From assembly GCA_016839665.1 (NCBI GenBank), contig JAEOTU010000116.1, forward strand, positions 1-15,685: DNA of 15,685 bases, given 5' to 3'. The notes below the pieces were generated by a model, which saw only the letters and a list, made by a program, of their open reading frames with translations, was not told the origin of the DNA and made no database searches. This document shows positions 7,792-14,700 of the stretch, in pieces (within the stretch, counting starts at the first letter, position 1; each line of letters opens with the position of its first letter). The translations under genes were made by a program, and so were the position numbers. This DNA comes from Candidatus Hodarchaeota archaeon. GTDB lineage: Archaea > Asgardarchaeota > Heimdallarchaeia > Hodarchaeales > Hodarchaeaceae.

Positions 7792-8685
7792 TTACTGTTT
7801 TTTTGATTCTAGAAACTCTTGTATTTGATTTGGAGGCACACAGGCAAGTCTGTGAAGGAATTTGTTAAATTGCCTTTCTAATTTTGAAGGAACAGCAATT
7901 TTATCAATTTCTGTGTCAAATCTCCATTCAAGAAAGCCAAGATAGTCTTTCTCTGTTTTGAGATACTGACTTCGGATAGATTTCATGATTGTATTGGTAA
8001 TTTCTCTTGCTTTTGGGAAAAAATCAGGGTCAGACTCAGACCACCCATCTTGACGCGAATATTGATGAAAATCAAGAGACTCACCAAAGGAAATAGAACA
8101 ATATGACCCAAATTTTGGTTTAATTGTCCCAGGCCTCAGTATTTCTGCTGTTCCCTGAATATATAAGGGGACTACTGGAATTTTTCCATTTGTTGTTAGA
8201 ACAATTCTTCCAACACCTGTTCTTCCTTCTTCAGATAGATTGAAATAATCATGATAGGGCGTTCTATGAACACGTCTGCCCTGTGGTGTTATTAATACAG
8301 CAAATCCCTCTTGCAACGACTTGCTTACGTAATCCAGCGTCGGTTTCGGGTTTTCACGAAAAATTGGAATCCCTCCAATCAATGTCAAAGACCGAAACAG
8401 AAAATTCTCTCGCATAGCTTTTCCAGACCCGATAAAACCAAGAAACCTTCTCTGTCCATTGGGATTAAGAAGTGTACTAGCGATGAAAGGTCCATCTAAG
8501 TGCGATTGATGATTTGTGACGAAAATAACCCCTTCCCCTTCAGGAAATTTATCAGCAAACTCTCTATTCGTTACATCAATATGGAATAGTTTTTGCGTGA
8601 TTCGAGGGAAAAACGGTGTTAAGAATAGATAAAATGCTCTCTTACGAAAAGACCACCGTTTGGAGACTTTAGTATCATTTCTCAT
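7792..8685 (-). CDS. PlsC-type lysophosphatidate/glycerol-phosphate acyltransferase-like protein
   Basis: 297-residue member of the PlsC/LPLAT acyltransferase family, which moves acyl groups from acyl-CoA or acyl-ACP onto glycerophosphate or related acceptors at the membrane. Block I is the catalytic NHQSHLD (H59, D64). Block II is GGIPIFRENP (104-113, with R110). Block III is TPQGRR (133-138) in place of the usual FPEGTR, so the glutamate is replaced by Gln. Block IV is VPLYIQGT (172-179). A basic, hydrophobic N-terminus (RKRAFYLFLTPFF) could anchor it to the membrane. About 80 residues after the core are family-specific and contain no motif I know. The ATG lies inside the end of the acyl-CoA synthetase gene (11-base overlap), so translation is probably coupled and the synthetase likely supplies its acyl-CoA. 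Given the altered block III, the acceptor may not be lysophosphatidate. Confidence 0.85.
   Translation of the reverse strand: MRNDTKVSKRWSFRKRAFYLFLTPFFPRITQKLFHIDVTNREFADKFPEGEGVIFVTNHQSHLDGPFIASTLLNPNGQRRFLGFIGSGKAMRENFLFRSLTLIGGIPIFRENPKPTLDYVSKSLQEGFAVLITPQGRRVHRTPYHDYFNLSEEGRTGVGRIVLTTNGKIPVVPLYIQGTAEILRPGTIKPKFGSYCSISFGESLDFHQYSRQDGWSESDPDFFPKAREITNTIMKSIRSQYLKTEKDYLGFLEWRFDTEIDKIAVPSKLERQFNKFLHRLACVPPNQIQEFLESKKQ
7798..7804 (+). terminator. T-run after the lipase-like gene
   Basis: Seven consecutive T residues begin nine bases after the TAA of the lipase-like gene. This is typical of archaeal intrinsic termination, which needs no strong hairpin. It lies inside the 3' end of the convergent acyltransferase gene. 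Confidence 0.45.
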
Positions 8686-10390
8686 TGGTGATTTCTTCTC
8701 TTAACTCCTTTTTAAGGACCTTACCAATTATTGATAATGGTAGCTCTTCCCGAAATTCCCATATTTTTGGTTTCTCATACTTAGATAAGTTCTCTATGGC
8801 AAATACCTTAATATTCTCCTTTACATCCTCAGTCGGTTCAATTCCTTCTTTTAACATGATATAGGCTTTTACGATTTCATTTCCAGGTCGATTTGGATCC
8901 TCACTTCCAATGATAGCTACTTGTTCAATATCGGGGTGTTTGGTTAAAATATCCTCAACATGGACACTAAAAACTTTGTACCCACTGACATTAATCATGT
9001 CCTTGATTCTATCAACGATCTGAACATACCCATCATCATCCATAATTCCCACATCTCCAGTGTGAATCCAACCATCCTCAATTGTTTTTTCCGTTGCCTC
9101 TGGATTATTCAAATATCCCCGAGTAACCGTGGGTCCACTAATCAGAATTTCACCAGGCTCTCCAGTCCCTACTGCTTCACCAGTCTCGATGTTTACTAGC
9201 TTAATTAATGTATCAGGAAGAGGTAATCCTATTTTTCCCACTTTTTTCTTTCCATAGAATGGATTGGAAATATTCGTTGTTGTTTCACTCATCCCATATA
9301 GTTCCATAACCTTTTTATCCGCATTCATGTGCTTTTCAAAATCTCGTATCATTTCAGCTGGAAACGGGGCTGCTGCAGAAACATAAACATTAACATTATC
9401 TAAAACATCTTTCGGAATTTCTTTGGATTTGGGATTGTTCATCATCATCCCATAAAGGGTAGGAACATTTCCTAGAATAGTGGGTTTTTTCTCAATCATC
9501 TGGGAAATGAAATGATCAGTATCTCGTGGATTTGGAATTAAAATCTGACTACCAGCTACCCAGATTGCTTGGGTTGCTACTATAATTCCCCCAATGTGGA
9601 AGGTTGGAAAAGCTGATAAAGCTATTTCCTCCCCATCTTTAAAATTACACCAATGTGTGAATTGTGTATGCATAGCGATTATATTTCGGTGAGTCAGCTC
9701 TGCTCCTTTCGGATATCCTGTTGTACCTCCCGTATATTGAAGTAATGCTAAATCTTTGTTGGTATCAATGGAGACTTCTTTAACGTTAATAGGAGTCTTA
9801 TCCATTATGTCTGAAAATTTGATAACTTTTTTCCCAGGCCAATCGTCCACTTTTCCCTTCGGAATTTTTCGAAGCAACTTTGCGAAAAAAGTGGGTATTT
9901 TACCCAATCCCATATATTCAGAAATATTTGTGCCAACAATAATTTCAAGCGAGGGAATATCATCCAGAATCTTCTTCAATCGTTTATCATAAAGAACATC
10001 CATTGCAACAATGACTTTACTCTTGCTATCGTTCAATTGATAAGCAACTTCACTTTCACTTAATAATGGATTCAACCCACTTACAACTGCCCCTATAAGC
10101 AGGCTTCCAAAATGAGCAATAAGATACTGAGGACAATTTGGTATATAAATTGAAACTACATCTCCCTTTTTAATTCCATTCTGTTGTAAGAAAGTAGCAA
10201 ACTTTTTTACTTCTTCTAAAAACTCTTGGTAAGTAATTGTTCGCTTTATCATCCAACATACAGGTTTATCTGGAAATTTATTCATAGCACGAGTATAAAG
10301 AATACCAAGACTTTCCGTAGGATATTCTAAATTGCTCTTTACGTGTGGATCCCACGACTTCATCCATAAATCAGGAGTAATTTCATTCAT
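8675..10390 (-). CDS. AMP-forming fatty acyl-CoA synthetase (FadD type)
   Basis: 571-residue ANL-superfamily ligase: fatty acid + ATP + CoA to acyl-CoA + AMP + PPi. The P-loop TGGTTGYPKG is at 220-229. YGMSETT contains E369. GWIHTGD gives D446, which binds ribose hydroxyls, and R461 follows in IVDRIKD. The C-terminal catalytic lysine is K557 in GKVLKKEL. The motifs are complete and the length is normal for medium- or long-chain ligases. MNEITPDLWMKSWDPHV at the N-terminus resembles other long-chain synthetases. GGAG lies eight bases before the ATG. The gene overlaps the downstream PlsC-like gene by 11 bases, and the two form an operon. Chain-length preference cannot be read. Confidence 0.93.
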   Translation of the reverse strand: MNEITPDLWMKSWDPHVKSNLEYPTESLGILYTRAMNKFPDKPVCWMIKRTITYQEFLEEVKKFATFLQQNGIKKGDVVSIYIPNCPQYLIAHFGSLLIGAVVSGLNPLLSESEVAYQLNDSKSKVIVAMDVLYDKRLKKILDDIPSLEIIVGTNISEYMGLGKIPTFFAKLLRKIPKGKVDDWPGKKVIKFSDIMDKTPINVKEVSIDTNKDLALLQYTGGTTGYPKGAELTHRNIIAMHTQFTHWCNFKDGEEIALSAFPTFHIGGIIVATQAIWVAGSQILIPNPRDTDHFISQMIEKKPTILGNVPTLYGMMMNNPKSKEIPKDVLDNVNVYVSAAAPFPAEMIRDFEKHMNADKKVMELYGMSETTTNISNPFYGKKKVGKIGLPLPDTLIKLVNIETGEAVGTGEPGEILISGPTVTRGYLNNPEATEKTIEDGWIHTGDVGIMDDDGYVQIVDRIKDMINVSGYKVFSVHVEDILTKHPDIEQVAIIGSEDPNRPGNEIVKAYIMLKEGIEPTEDVKENIKVFAIENLSKYEKPKIWEFREELPLSIIGKVLKKELREEITNEK

Positions 10391-10409
10391 CTTGATAGCT
10401 CCAAATTGG

Positions 10410-10424
10410 ATTATTCATAATAAT
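10410..10424. repeat. Inverted repeat ATTATT-CAT-AATAAT before the acyl-CoA synthetase
   Basis: Perfect six-base arms around a three-base centre, about 20 bases before the synthetase start codon on the minus strand, just beyond its GGAG. It could be an operator overlapping the transcript start. In AT-rich DNA it could also be chance. Confidence 0.3.
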
Positions 10425-10607
10425 GATAGATGAGTATGCCTTGATCGGTCATCATTGATCTCAGGGATTAGTTGATCCTTCATTCTAACAAAGGCATTTG
10501 TTAAAAAAAGACGTGTTATAAAAAGGTTGTTGAATAGTAATACTACCATTCCCGTAACTCTACTTATACATAATACCAAAAGAAAGGAGGAGGGAATTGA
10601 AGTGTTT

Positions 10608-11735
10608 TTACGTTGATGATTTCCTATTGACAAGTGATGCAATGAATTCCTTATCATCTGTTGGCTCAGTCATTGTAAAATGATGATAAGGATTATGGGT
10701 TGGTGGCCCAAAACATACATCCATGCTGTTTCGTGTGACATCGAATAATACAGACCATAATGTACCAAACCACTCTGTAAAATTCAAAGCACAGACACCA
10801 TTAGGCATTTCCTGAGATAAGATCTGAAAAACCAACTCCTTTGTGATGTTAGGCATGTTTGAACAAATAGCTGATTCCATGGTTTTGTATCGTGTTTGAG
10901 AACTCGACATTATCCACGGATTTACAAATTTATTGTAAGAGGTCATTTCTGGATGGTTATAGTGATTTGTTGCGATTATGAATTTATCTAGTGAATCTTC
11001 ATTCACGATTTTTACCTCAAAGTTGGAATCAATACCTTCTACCAAAACACTGTTACCTGATTTATCGCAGATCAAATAGCTGGTAGACGAATACACTGGC
11101 ATTTCCAAAAGCAGGTCAATCGCTTTATCGGTGGTTTTACAATTGTCCAACAATGCTTTGATAGCAATGGTATAATTAATTGCTTTAGTATTTGTAGTGG
11201 GAGCATCAAAGGCGCCACCACCGGTCATTGATACCACTAAACCTTCTGAATTCAATCCCTCGGTTCTACCAAGGCCTTGAGCACTAAATCCGATATGGGT
11301 GAACTTCCCGTTGATTTTAGTCCTCATGAGAATTAAATCTTCGTCCGATGGGTGATAATCATAACTTCTGCCGAGATAAATTGAATTATCTTCAGTAACA
11401 GAAGGGAGAACGAGAAATTGGCTACAATTGTTTTGTCTTGTAGTGTAAACAATATATTTACTGAATACTATCCGATCAAGCTTAACTTCTAGTCCATCTG
11501 TAAGTCCCTGTATTTCTTCAATAATGCCTGGACAATACATTTCAGCGAAGTTATGTGCCTCAACAAGACTCTTGAACCCAGTTCTCTCAGGCTTAAAGGA
11601 ATCTGTCACAATATTCGGATAAAGTTCTATATCTTCCTTTAACTTCTTACCCAGTTGAAATCCGATGTCATAATGAGATCCTTCAAGGGTAATAAATCTG
11701 TAACTTTCTTTGGTTTCTGATTCTTCTTCTTTCAC
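10608..11735 (-). CDS. C45-type Ntn hydrolase (acyl-CoA:6-aminopenicillanate acyltransferase-like)
   Basis: 375-residue member of the C45/acyl-transferase branch of the Ntn-hydrolase superfamily. These enzymes self-cleave before a cysteine and then act as amide hydrolases or acyl-CoA-dependent N-acyltransferases. The family start motif LEGSHYDIGFQLGK is at about 17-30. The predicted nucleophile is C104 (RQNNCSQFLV), with cleavage after N103; fungal penicillin acyltransferase is cut at a similar point (Gly102-Cys103). GRSYDYHPSDED, LNSEGLVVS and FIIATNHY follow as in the family. The start is GTG 11735, nine bases after AGGAGG (11745-11750). There is no signal peptide, so it is probably cytosolic. 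It lies on the same strand as the acyl-CoA synthetase but 217 bases upstream, so co-transcription is uncertain. Whether it uses acyl-CoA or a peptide or amide substrate is unknown. Confidence 0.85.
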   Translation of the reverse strand: MKEEESETKESYRFITLEGSHYDIGFQLGKKLKEDIELYPNIVTDSFKPERTGFKSLVEAHNFAEMYCPGIIEEIQGLTDGLEVKLDRIVFSKYIVYTTRQNNCSQFLVLPSVTEDNSIYLGRSYDYHPSDEDLILMRTKINGKFTHIGFSAQGLGRTEGLNSEGLVVSMTGGGAFDAPTTNTKAINYTIAIKALLDNCKTTDKAIDLLLEMPVYSSTSYLICDKSGNSVLVEGIDSNFEVKIVNEDSLDKFIIATNHYNHPEMTSYNKFVNPWIMSSSQTRYKTMESAICSNMPNITKELVFQILSQEMPNGVCALNFTEWFGTLWSVLFDVTRNSMDVCFGPPTHNPYHHFTMTEPTDDKEFIASLVNRKSST

Positions 11736-11843
11736 ACCGTTTATCCTCCTAATTAGTTACTAGAAAGATTGTTCAAACCACGAAATTCCCCCTACTTTCT
11801 TGAGACCTGGTGTCCACTGATCAATTATTGCTGGTTGCTGAAT

Positions 11844-11858
11844 TAAAACAGTTTTATA
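11844..11858 (-). promoter_or_regulatory. TATA-like box and inverted repeat upstream of the C45 gene
   Basis: Minus strand reads TATAAAAC at its upstream edge. The same bases form TAAAAC-A-GTTTTA (11844-11856). It lies about 115 bases before the GTG start, implying a leader of roughly 90 bases if used. Promoter identity is inferred from sequence alone. Confidence 0.3.
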
Positions 11859-11975
11859 CGGCTTGGTGATCTATGGTTATGTGAGGTCAGATATAATAAG
11901 GAATAATCATTATTTCGAATTTGAACATCTGTATATAGAATGGAACATTGTCTATTTATACTTTGTGTTCAGAAG

Positions 11976-12059
11976 ATGTTTAGAAATTCGTCATTAAATT
12001 CCCTAAAAAATTTAATCTCGAAGTTAAATGTCGAGGAACCAAAAAAAGTCAAGATTTGA
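11976..12059 (+). other. Possible 27-residue ORF carrying two small stem-loops
   Basis: ATG 11976 opens a 27-codon frame (MFRNSSLNSLKNLISKLNVE, then EPKKVKI). TATTTATA lies about 20 bases upstream. The same DNA has two consecutive inverted repeats: ATTAAATT/AATTTAAT (11993-12000 and 12009-12016) and CTCGA/TCGAG (12017-12021 and 12031-12035). Either a tiny gene, a structured RNA or chance; no ribosome binding site is clear. Confidence 0.2.
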
Positions 12060-12109
12060 ATCCAAGATGAGCAACAACCAAAATAGAGGCGAATTTAAAA
12101 GTTTTGAAC

Positions 12110-12139
12110 TAGAATAATTATTCCTTACCAGTTATTCTA
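12110..12139. repeat. Palindrome cluster, possible operator of the flavoprotein operon
   Basis: GAATAATTATTC (12112-12123) is a perfect 12-base palindrome. TAGAATAA (12110-12117) pairs as an inverted repeat with TTATTCTA (12132-12139), giving three copies of one half-site within 30 bases, about 80-105 bases before the flavoprotein ATG. Confidence 0.4.
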
Positions 12140-12164
12140 ATTACCATGGAAAGAAGGAAAATGC

Positions 12165-12183
12165 TGAAAAATACACAAGTATT
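12165..12183 (+). promoter_or_regulatory. Likely promoter box of the flavoprotein-rpiA-UroD operon
   Basis: TGAAAAATAC is an archaeal TATA-like element about 45 bases before ATG 12217, leaving room for a short leader with the GGAGG site. AATAC-ACAA-GTATT (12170-12183) is an inverted repeat overlapping it and could be a repressor site. Confidence 0.4.
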
Positions 12184-12216
12184 GTAATAAATGTTGGCTT
12201 TTTTGGAGGAGCTCAT

Positions 12217-12801
12217 ATGAAAATATTGGCTATCAATGGTAGTCCGCATAAAAATGGAAACACTGTCACTCTCATCAACGAAATATTTCGTGGAACAAAC
12301 TCCCATGACCATGAAATAGTACATTTAATAGATTTAGACTTGAAGTATTGCAATTGGTGTGAGGAATGTTATGATACAGGAATCTGTCCTATTGAAGATG
12401 GTTTTCATGATCATGTTCAGTCTCAAATATTTGAAGCGGATATATTAATTGTAGCGACCCCCTCTTTCAATCGATCTGTAACTGGGTACATGAAGAATTG
12501 GCTAGATAGGTTTTGTACTAGCCAATTGATTTATGAGGTAGATGAGCAAAAAAAAGTATCAATGCGTTCTAGAGTGCCGACAGGCAAAAAAGGAATTATT
12601 ATTGTCCAAGGATGTACAAATCTATTTCAAGAAACAATTGAACCTATTAATGTTGTTATGAAAGGTTTAGAAATTCCAATAATAGAACGATTGATTGTCC
12701 CCCATGTTGGACTCACTGCAAAGGATACTGTCGATAAGAAGAAGGATGTCATGAATCAAGCTTTTGAAATAGGCCGAAAAATAGTAGACAATATCGCCTA
12801 G
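12217..12801 (+). CDS. Iron-sulfur flavoprotein (Isf-like, flavodoxin fold)
   Basis: 194-residue FMN-binding flavodoxin-like protein with a compact cysteine motif, as in the archaeal iron-sulfur flavoproteins that pass electrons between ferredoxin and soluble acceptors or reduce O2 and peroxide. The FMN phosphate loop is GSPHKNGNT (8-16). Four cysteines, C45, C48, C51 and C57 (CNWCEECYDTGIC), give CX2CX2CX5C, the spacing expected for a [4Fe-4S] cluster in this family. ATPSFNRSVTGYMKNWLDR is the usual flavin-side and dimer segment of the family. A strong GGAGG (12205-12209) sits seven bases before the ATG. It is the first gene of a likely operon: rpiA starts 19 bases after its stop and a UroD-like gene follows. 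Redox partner and substrate are unknown. A plain NADPH-dependent FMN reductase is the alternative, but the Cys motif argues for Isf. Confidence 0.87.
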   Translation: MKILAINGSPHKNGNTVTLINEIFRGTNSHDHEIVHLIDLDLKYCNWCEECYDTGICPIEDGFHDHVQSQIFEADILIVATPSFNRSVTGYMKNWLDRFCTSQLIYEVDEQKKVSMRSRVPTGKKGIIIVQGCTNLFQETIEPINVVMKGLEIPIIERLIVPHVGLTAKDTVDKKKDVMNQAFEIGRKIVDNIA

Positions 12802-12807
12802 ATTATT

Positions 12808-12813
12808 GGTGAT
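12808..12813 (+). promoter_or_regulatory. Shine-Dalgarno GGTGAT deciding the rpiA start
   Basis: GGTGAT complements the GATCACC part of the 16S rRNA 3' end and ends seven bases before ATG 12821. An upstream TTG (12806) in the same frame overlaps this site and is therefore an unlikely start. Confidence 0.65.
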
Positions 12814-12820
12814 AATCCAC

Positions 12821-13531
12821 ATGAATAAAGATCTAATCGAATTGAGCAAAAAAAACGCAGCCGAGAGAGCTGTTGAAGAAAATATCAAACAGAAGATGGT
12901 TTTAGGAATTGGAAGTGGTTCAACAATAATATATGCCATTAAAAAAGTTGCAGAGAGGAATAAAGCTGAAAATCTGAATCTAAAATGTATCCCAACTTCC
13001 TTTCAGTCTCACCAATTAATTCTAGAAAATGAATTGGATCTGGTCTCATTAGACCAATATCCAACAATAGATCTAACTATTGACGGAGCTGACGAGATAG
13101 ATAGAAAATCCCTAGATGTTATTAAGGGAGGTGGAGGGTGTTTAGTACAAGAGAAAATCATTGCATCAAATTCAAAAGAATTTATCATTATAGCGGATTT
13201 TAAAAAAGAATCTGAAAGTTTAGGGGAGAATTGGAAGAAAGGTATTCCAATTGAAGTAATCCCCTTAGCACATGTTCCCTTAGCGAAAAAAATGAAGGAA
13301 CTTGGGGGAAAACCAACACTTCGTTTAGCACAAGCGAAATTAGGGCCCTTAATCACAGATAATGGGAATTTTATATTAGATGTGGATTTTGGAACCATTG
13401 AAAATCCATCAGCACTTAATGAGAAATTACGTGCTTTTCCAGGAGTCGTTGACACAGGTTTGTTCATCGGAATGGCATCCAAAGCATATATTGGCCAAAA
13501 AGATGGTAGTGTTTTAGTCTTGAAAAAATAA
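12821..13531 (+). CDS. rpiA: Ribose-5-phosphate isomerase A
   Basis: 236-residue RpiA, interconverting ribose 5-phosphate and ribulose 5-phosphate in the cytosol. The start is ATG 12821. Phosphate-binding GIGSGST lies near the N-terminus, DGADEID (D88-G-A-D91) and KGGGG (K102-G106) follow, and E111 matches the catalytic glutamate. Positions are offset by about eight from the E. coli enzyme (D81, D84, K94, E103), so the active site is complete. The C-terminal FPGVVDTGLFIGMASKAYIG stretch is the usual RpiA ending. It is the middle gene of an operon (19 bases after the flavoprotein stop, 41 bases before the UroD-like start). In archaea this enzyme usually feeds ribose supply for nucleotides. Why it is grouped with a flavoprotein and a methyltransferase-like protein is not clear. 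Confidence 0.95.
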   Translation: MNKDLIELSKKNAAERAVEENIKQKMVLGIGSGSTIIYAIKKVAERNKAENLNLKCIPTSFQSHQLILENELDLVSLDQYPTIDLTIDGADEIDRKSLDVIKGGGGCLVQEKIIASNSKEFIIIADFKKESESLGENWKKGIPIEVIPLAHVPLAKKMKELGGKPTLRLAQAKLGPLITDNGNFILDVDFGTIENPSALNEKLRAFPGVVDTGLFIGMASKAYIGQKDGSVLVLKK

Positions 13532-13572
13532 GGAAACTTTTCGAGTTTTAACATGTAAATTGGTGAATCTGA

Positions 13573-14700
13573 GTGAACTCTCGAGATCGCGTATTGGCAG
13601 CAATTAATCAAAAGCCACTTGACCAATTTCCCTTGGATATTGGTGGCCCAATAAGTGGAATATCAAAGATAGCATATGATCGGTATCTACAGAAATATGC
13701 TCCCACTCTTTATCCCTCGGATTTATGTGACAAATTTCAACAGTTAGCGTGTATTCATGAGGAAACACTTCAACGATGGAAGGTTGATACTCGTCATATT
13801 TGTGCAGGATTTCAAGGAATTGATATTGACGAGAATCACTATTATGACGGTTTTGGAGTTAAACATCGAAGTGTTTTCTCACCGCATTATAACAAGATCA
13901 TCTATTTTGACCAGATTGATTGGCCGCTTAAGAACACCCGTGAAATTAAAGATATCGAGAATTTTAAGTGGCCTCAATTGAAGGAAGCCCAGATAGAAGA
14001 AGTATTAGTTCAAGCAAAACAACTTCGAACGCAGGAGGAGTATGCTGTTATTCTAGATGCACCTACTGGAGGCGTTATGGAATGTGCAACGTGGTTAGTT
14101 GGATTAAAAGCATTCTTCTCGGATCTATTTTCTCATTTAGAATTCTTTGAACATTTACTAGATCAAATCACAAATACACTGTTTGTCCCATATTGGCAAG
14201 AAGTTTTAGTTGAAGGAGGATTAGGAGAATATGTTGATATCGTCTTAATAGGCGATGATTTTGGAATGCAAGATAGGATGATTATTTCACCAAAATCATT
14301 TCGAGAGCTAATAAAACCTAAGTTAAAAACAGTAGTCACATCAATAAAAGAATCTGCAGACGTCAAAGTAATGCTCCACTCCTGTGGTTCCATTTATCCT
14401 ATCATTGGAGATTTAATTGAAATTGGGTTCGATATACTCAATCCACTCCAACCACACGCAACAGATATGGATCATCAGAAAATAAAGGCAAATTTTGGAG
14501 AGAAATTATGTTTTCACGGGGGTGTTGATATTCAGAGAGTCATGCCTCGCGGTACTCCAGAAGAAGTCCAAGAGGAGGTTCAGCGCGCCTTTGATACTTT
14601 GGGAGCTGGTGGTACAGGATACATCCGTGCATCTGCTCACAACATCTTAGCAGATGTTCCACCTGAAAATATTCATGCCTATACAAGTGTTCGTGGTTAA
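13573..14700 (+). CDS. UroD-family (methyltransferase-like) protein, second copy
   Basis: 375-residue member of the uroporphyrinogen decarboxylase superfamily with the family N-terminus NSRDRVLAAINQKPLDQFPL. The start is GTG 13573; GGTGA (13562-13566) lies six bases upstream. H269-X-C271 (LHSCGS) matches two zinc ligands of the corrinoid methyltransferases. The usual late Cys is absent; the C-terminal segment reads GYIRASAHNILADVPPENI, with H356 at a plausible third-ligand position. This H-X-C...AHNI...PPEN pattern occurs in many uncharacterised UroD-like and O- or N-demethylase proteins, so a role in demethylating a methoxy or methylamine compound is possible, whereas haem synthesis is unlikely. 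It is the third gene of the flavoprotein-rpiA operon and overlaps by four bases, tail to tail, with the SDR gene. No corrinoid protein is in view. Confidence 0.85.
   Translation: MNSRDRVLAAINQKPLDQFPLDIGGPISGISKIAYDRYLQKYAPTLYPSDLCDKFQQLACIHEETLQRWKVDTRHICAGFQGIDIDENHYYDGFGVKHRSVFSPHYNKIIYFDQIDWPLKNTREIKDIENFKWPQLKEAQIEEVLVQAKQLRTQEEYAVILDAPTGGVMECATWLVGLKAFFSDLFSHLEFFEHLLDQITNTLFVPYWQEVLVEGGLGEYVDIVLIGDDFGMQDRMIISPKSFRELIKPKLKTVVTSIKESADVKVMLHSCGSIYPIIGDLIEIGFDILNPLQPHATDMDHQKIKANFGEKLCFHGGVDIQRVMPRGTPEEVQEEVQRAFDTLGAGGTGYIRASAHNILADVPPENIHAYTSVRG

Larger units (their letters stand above)
11736..12216. other. 481-base divergent intergenic region
   Basis: It separates the C45 gene (minus) from the flavoprotein operon (plus). 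No confident gene is present. It contains a minus-strand TATA-like box (11852-11858), an AATAAT-C-ATTATT inverted repeat (11902-11914), a 27-codon plus ORF with two small stem-loops (11976-12059), a GAATAATTATTC palindrome (12112-12123) and a plus-strand TATA-like box just before the flavoprotein gene. Confidence 0.6.

Noticed and set aside
10415..10657. 80-codon minus-strand open frame between the C45 and acyl-CoA synthetase genes
   Set aside because: It overlaps the end of the C45 gene, has His/Ser/Leu-rich random-looking composition and no clear start signal.
12667..12939. 90-codon minus-strand open frame across the flavoprotein-rpiA junction
   Set aside because: It is a shadow of two well-supported genes on the other strand.
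13009..13626. 205-codon minus-strand open frame
   Set aside because: It lies opposite rpiA, which has a complete active site. The frame is a shadow with no family features.
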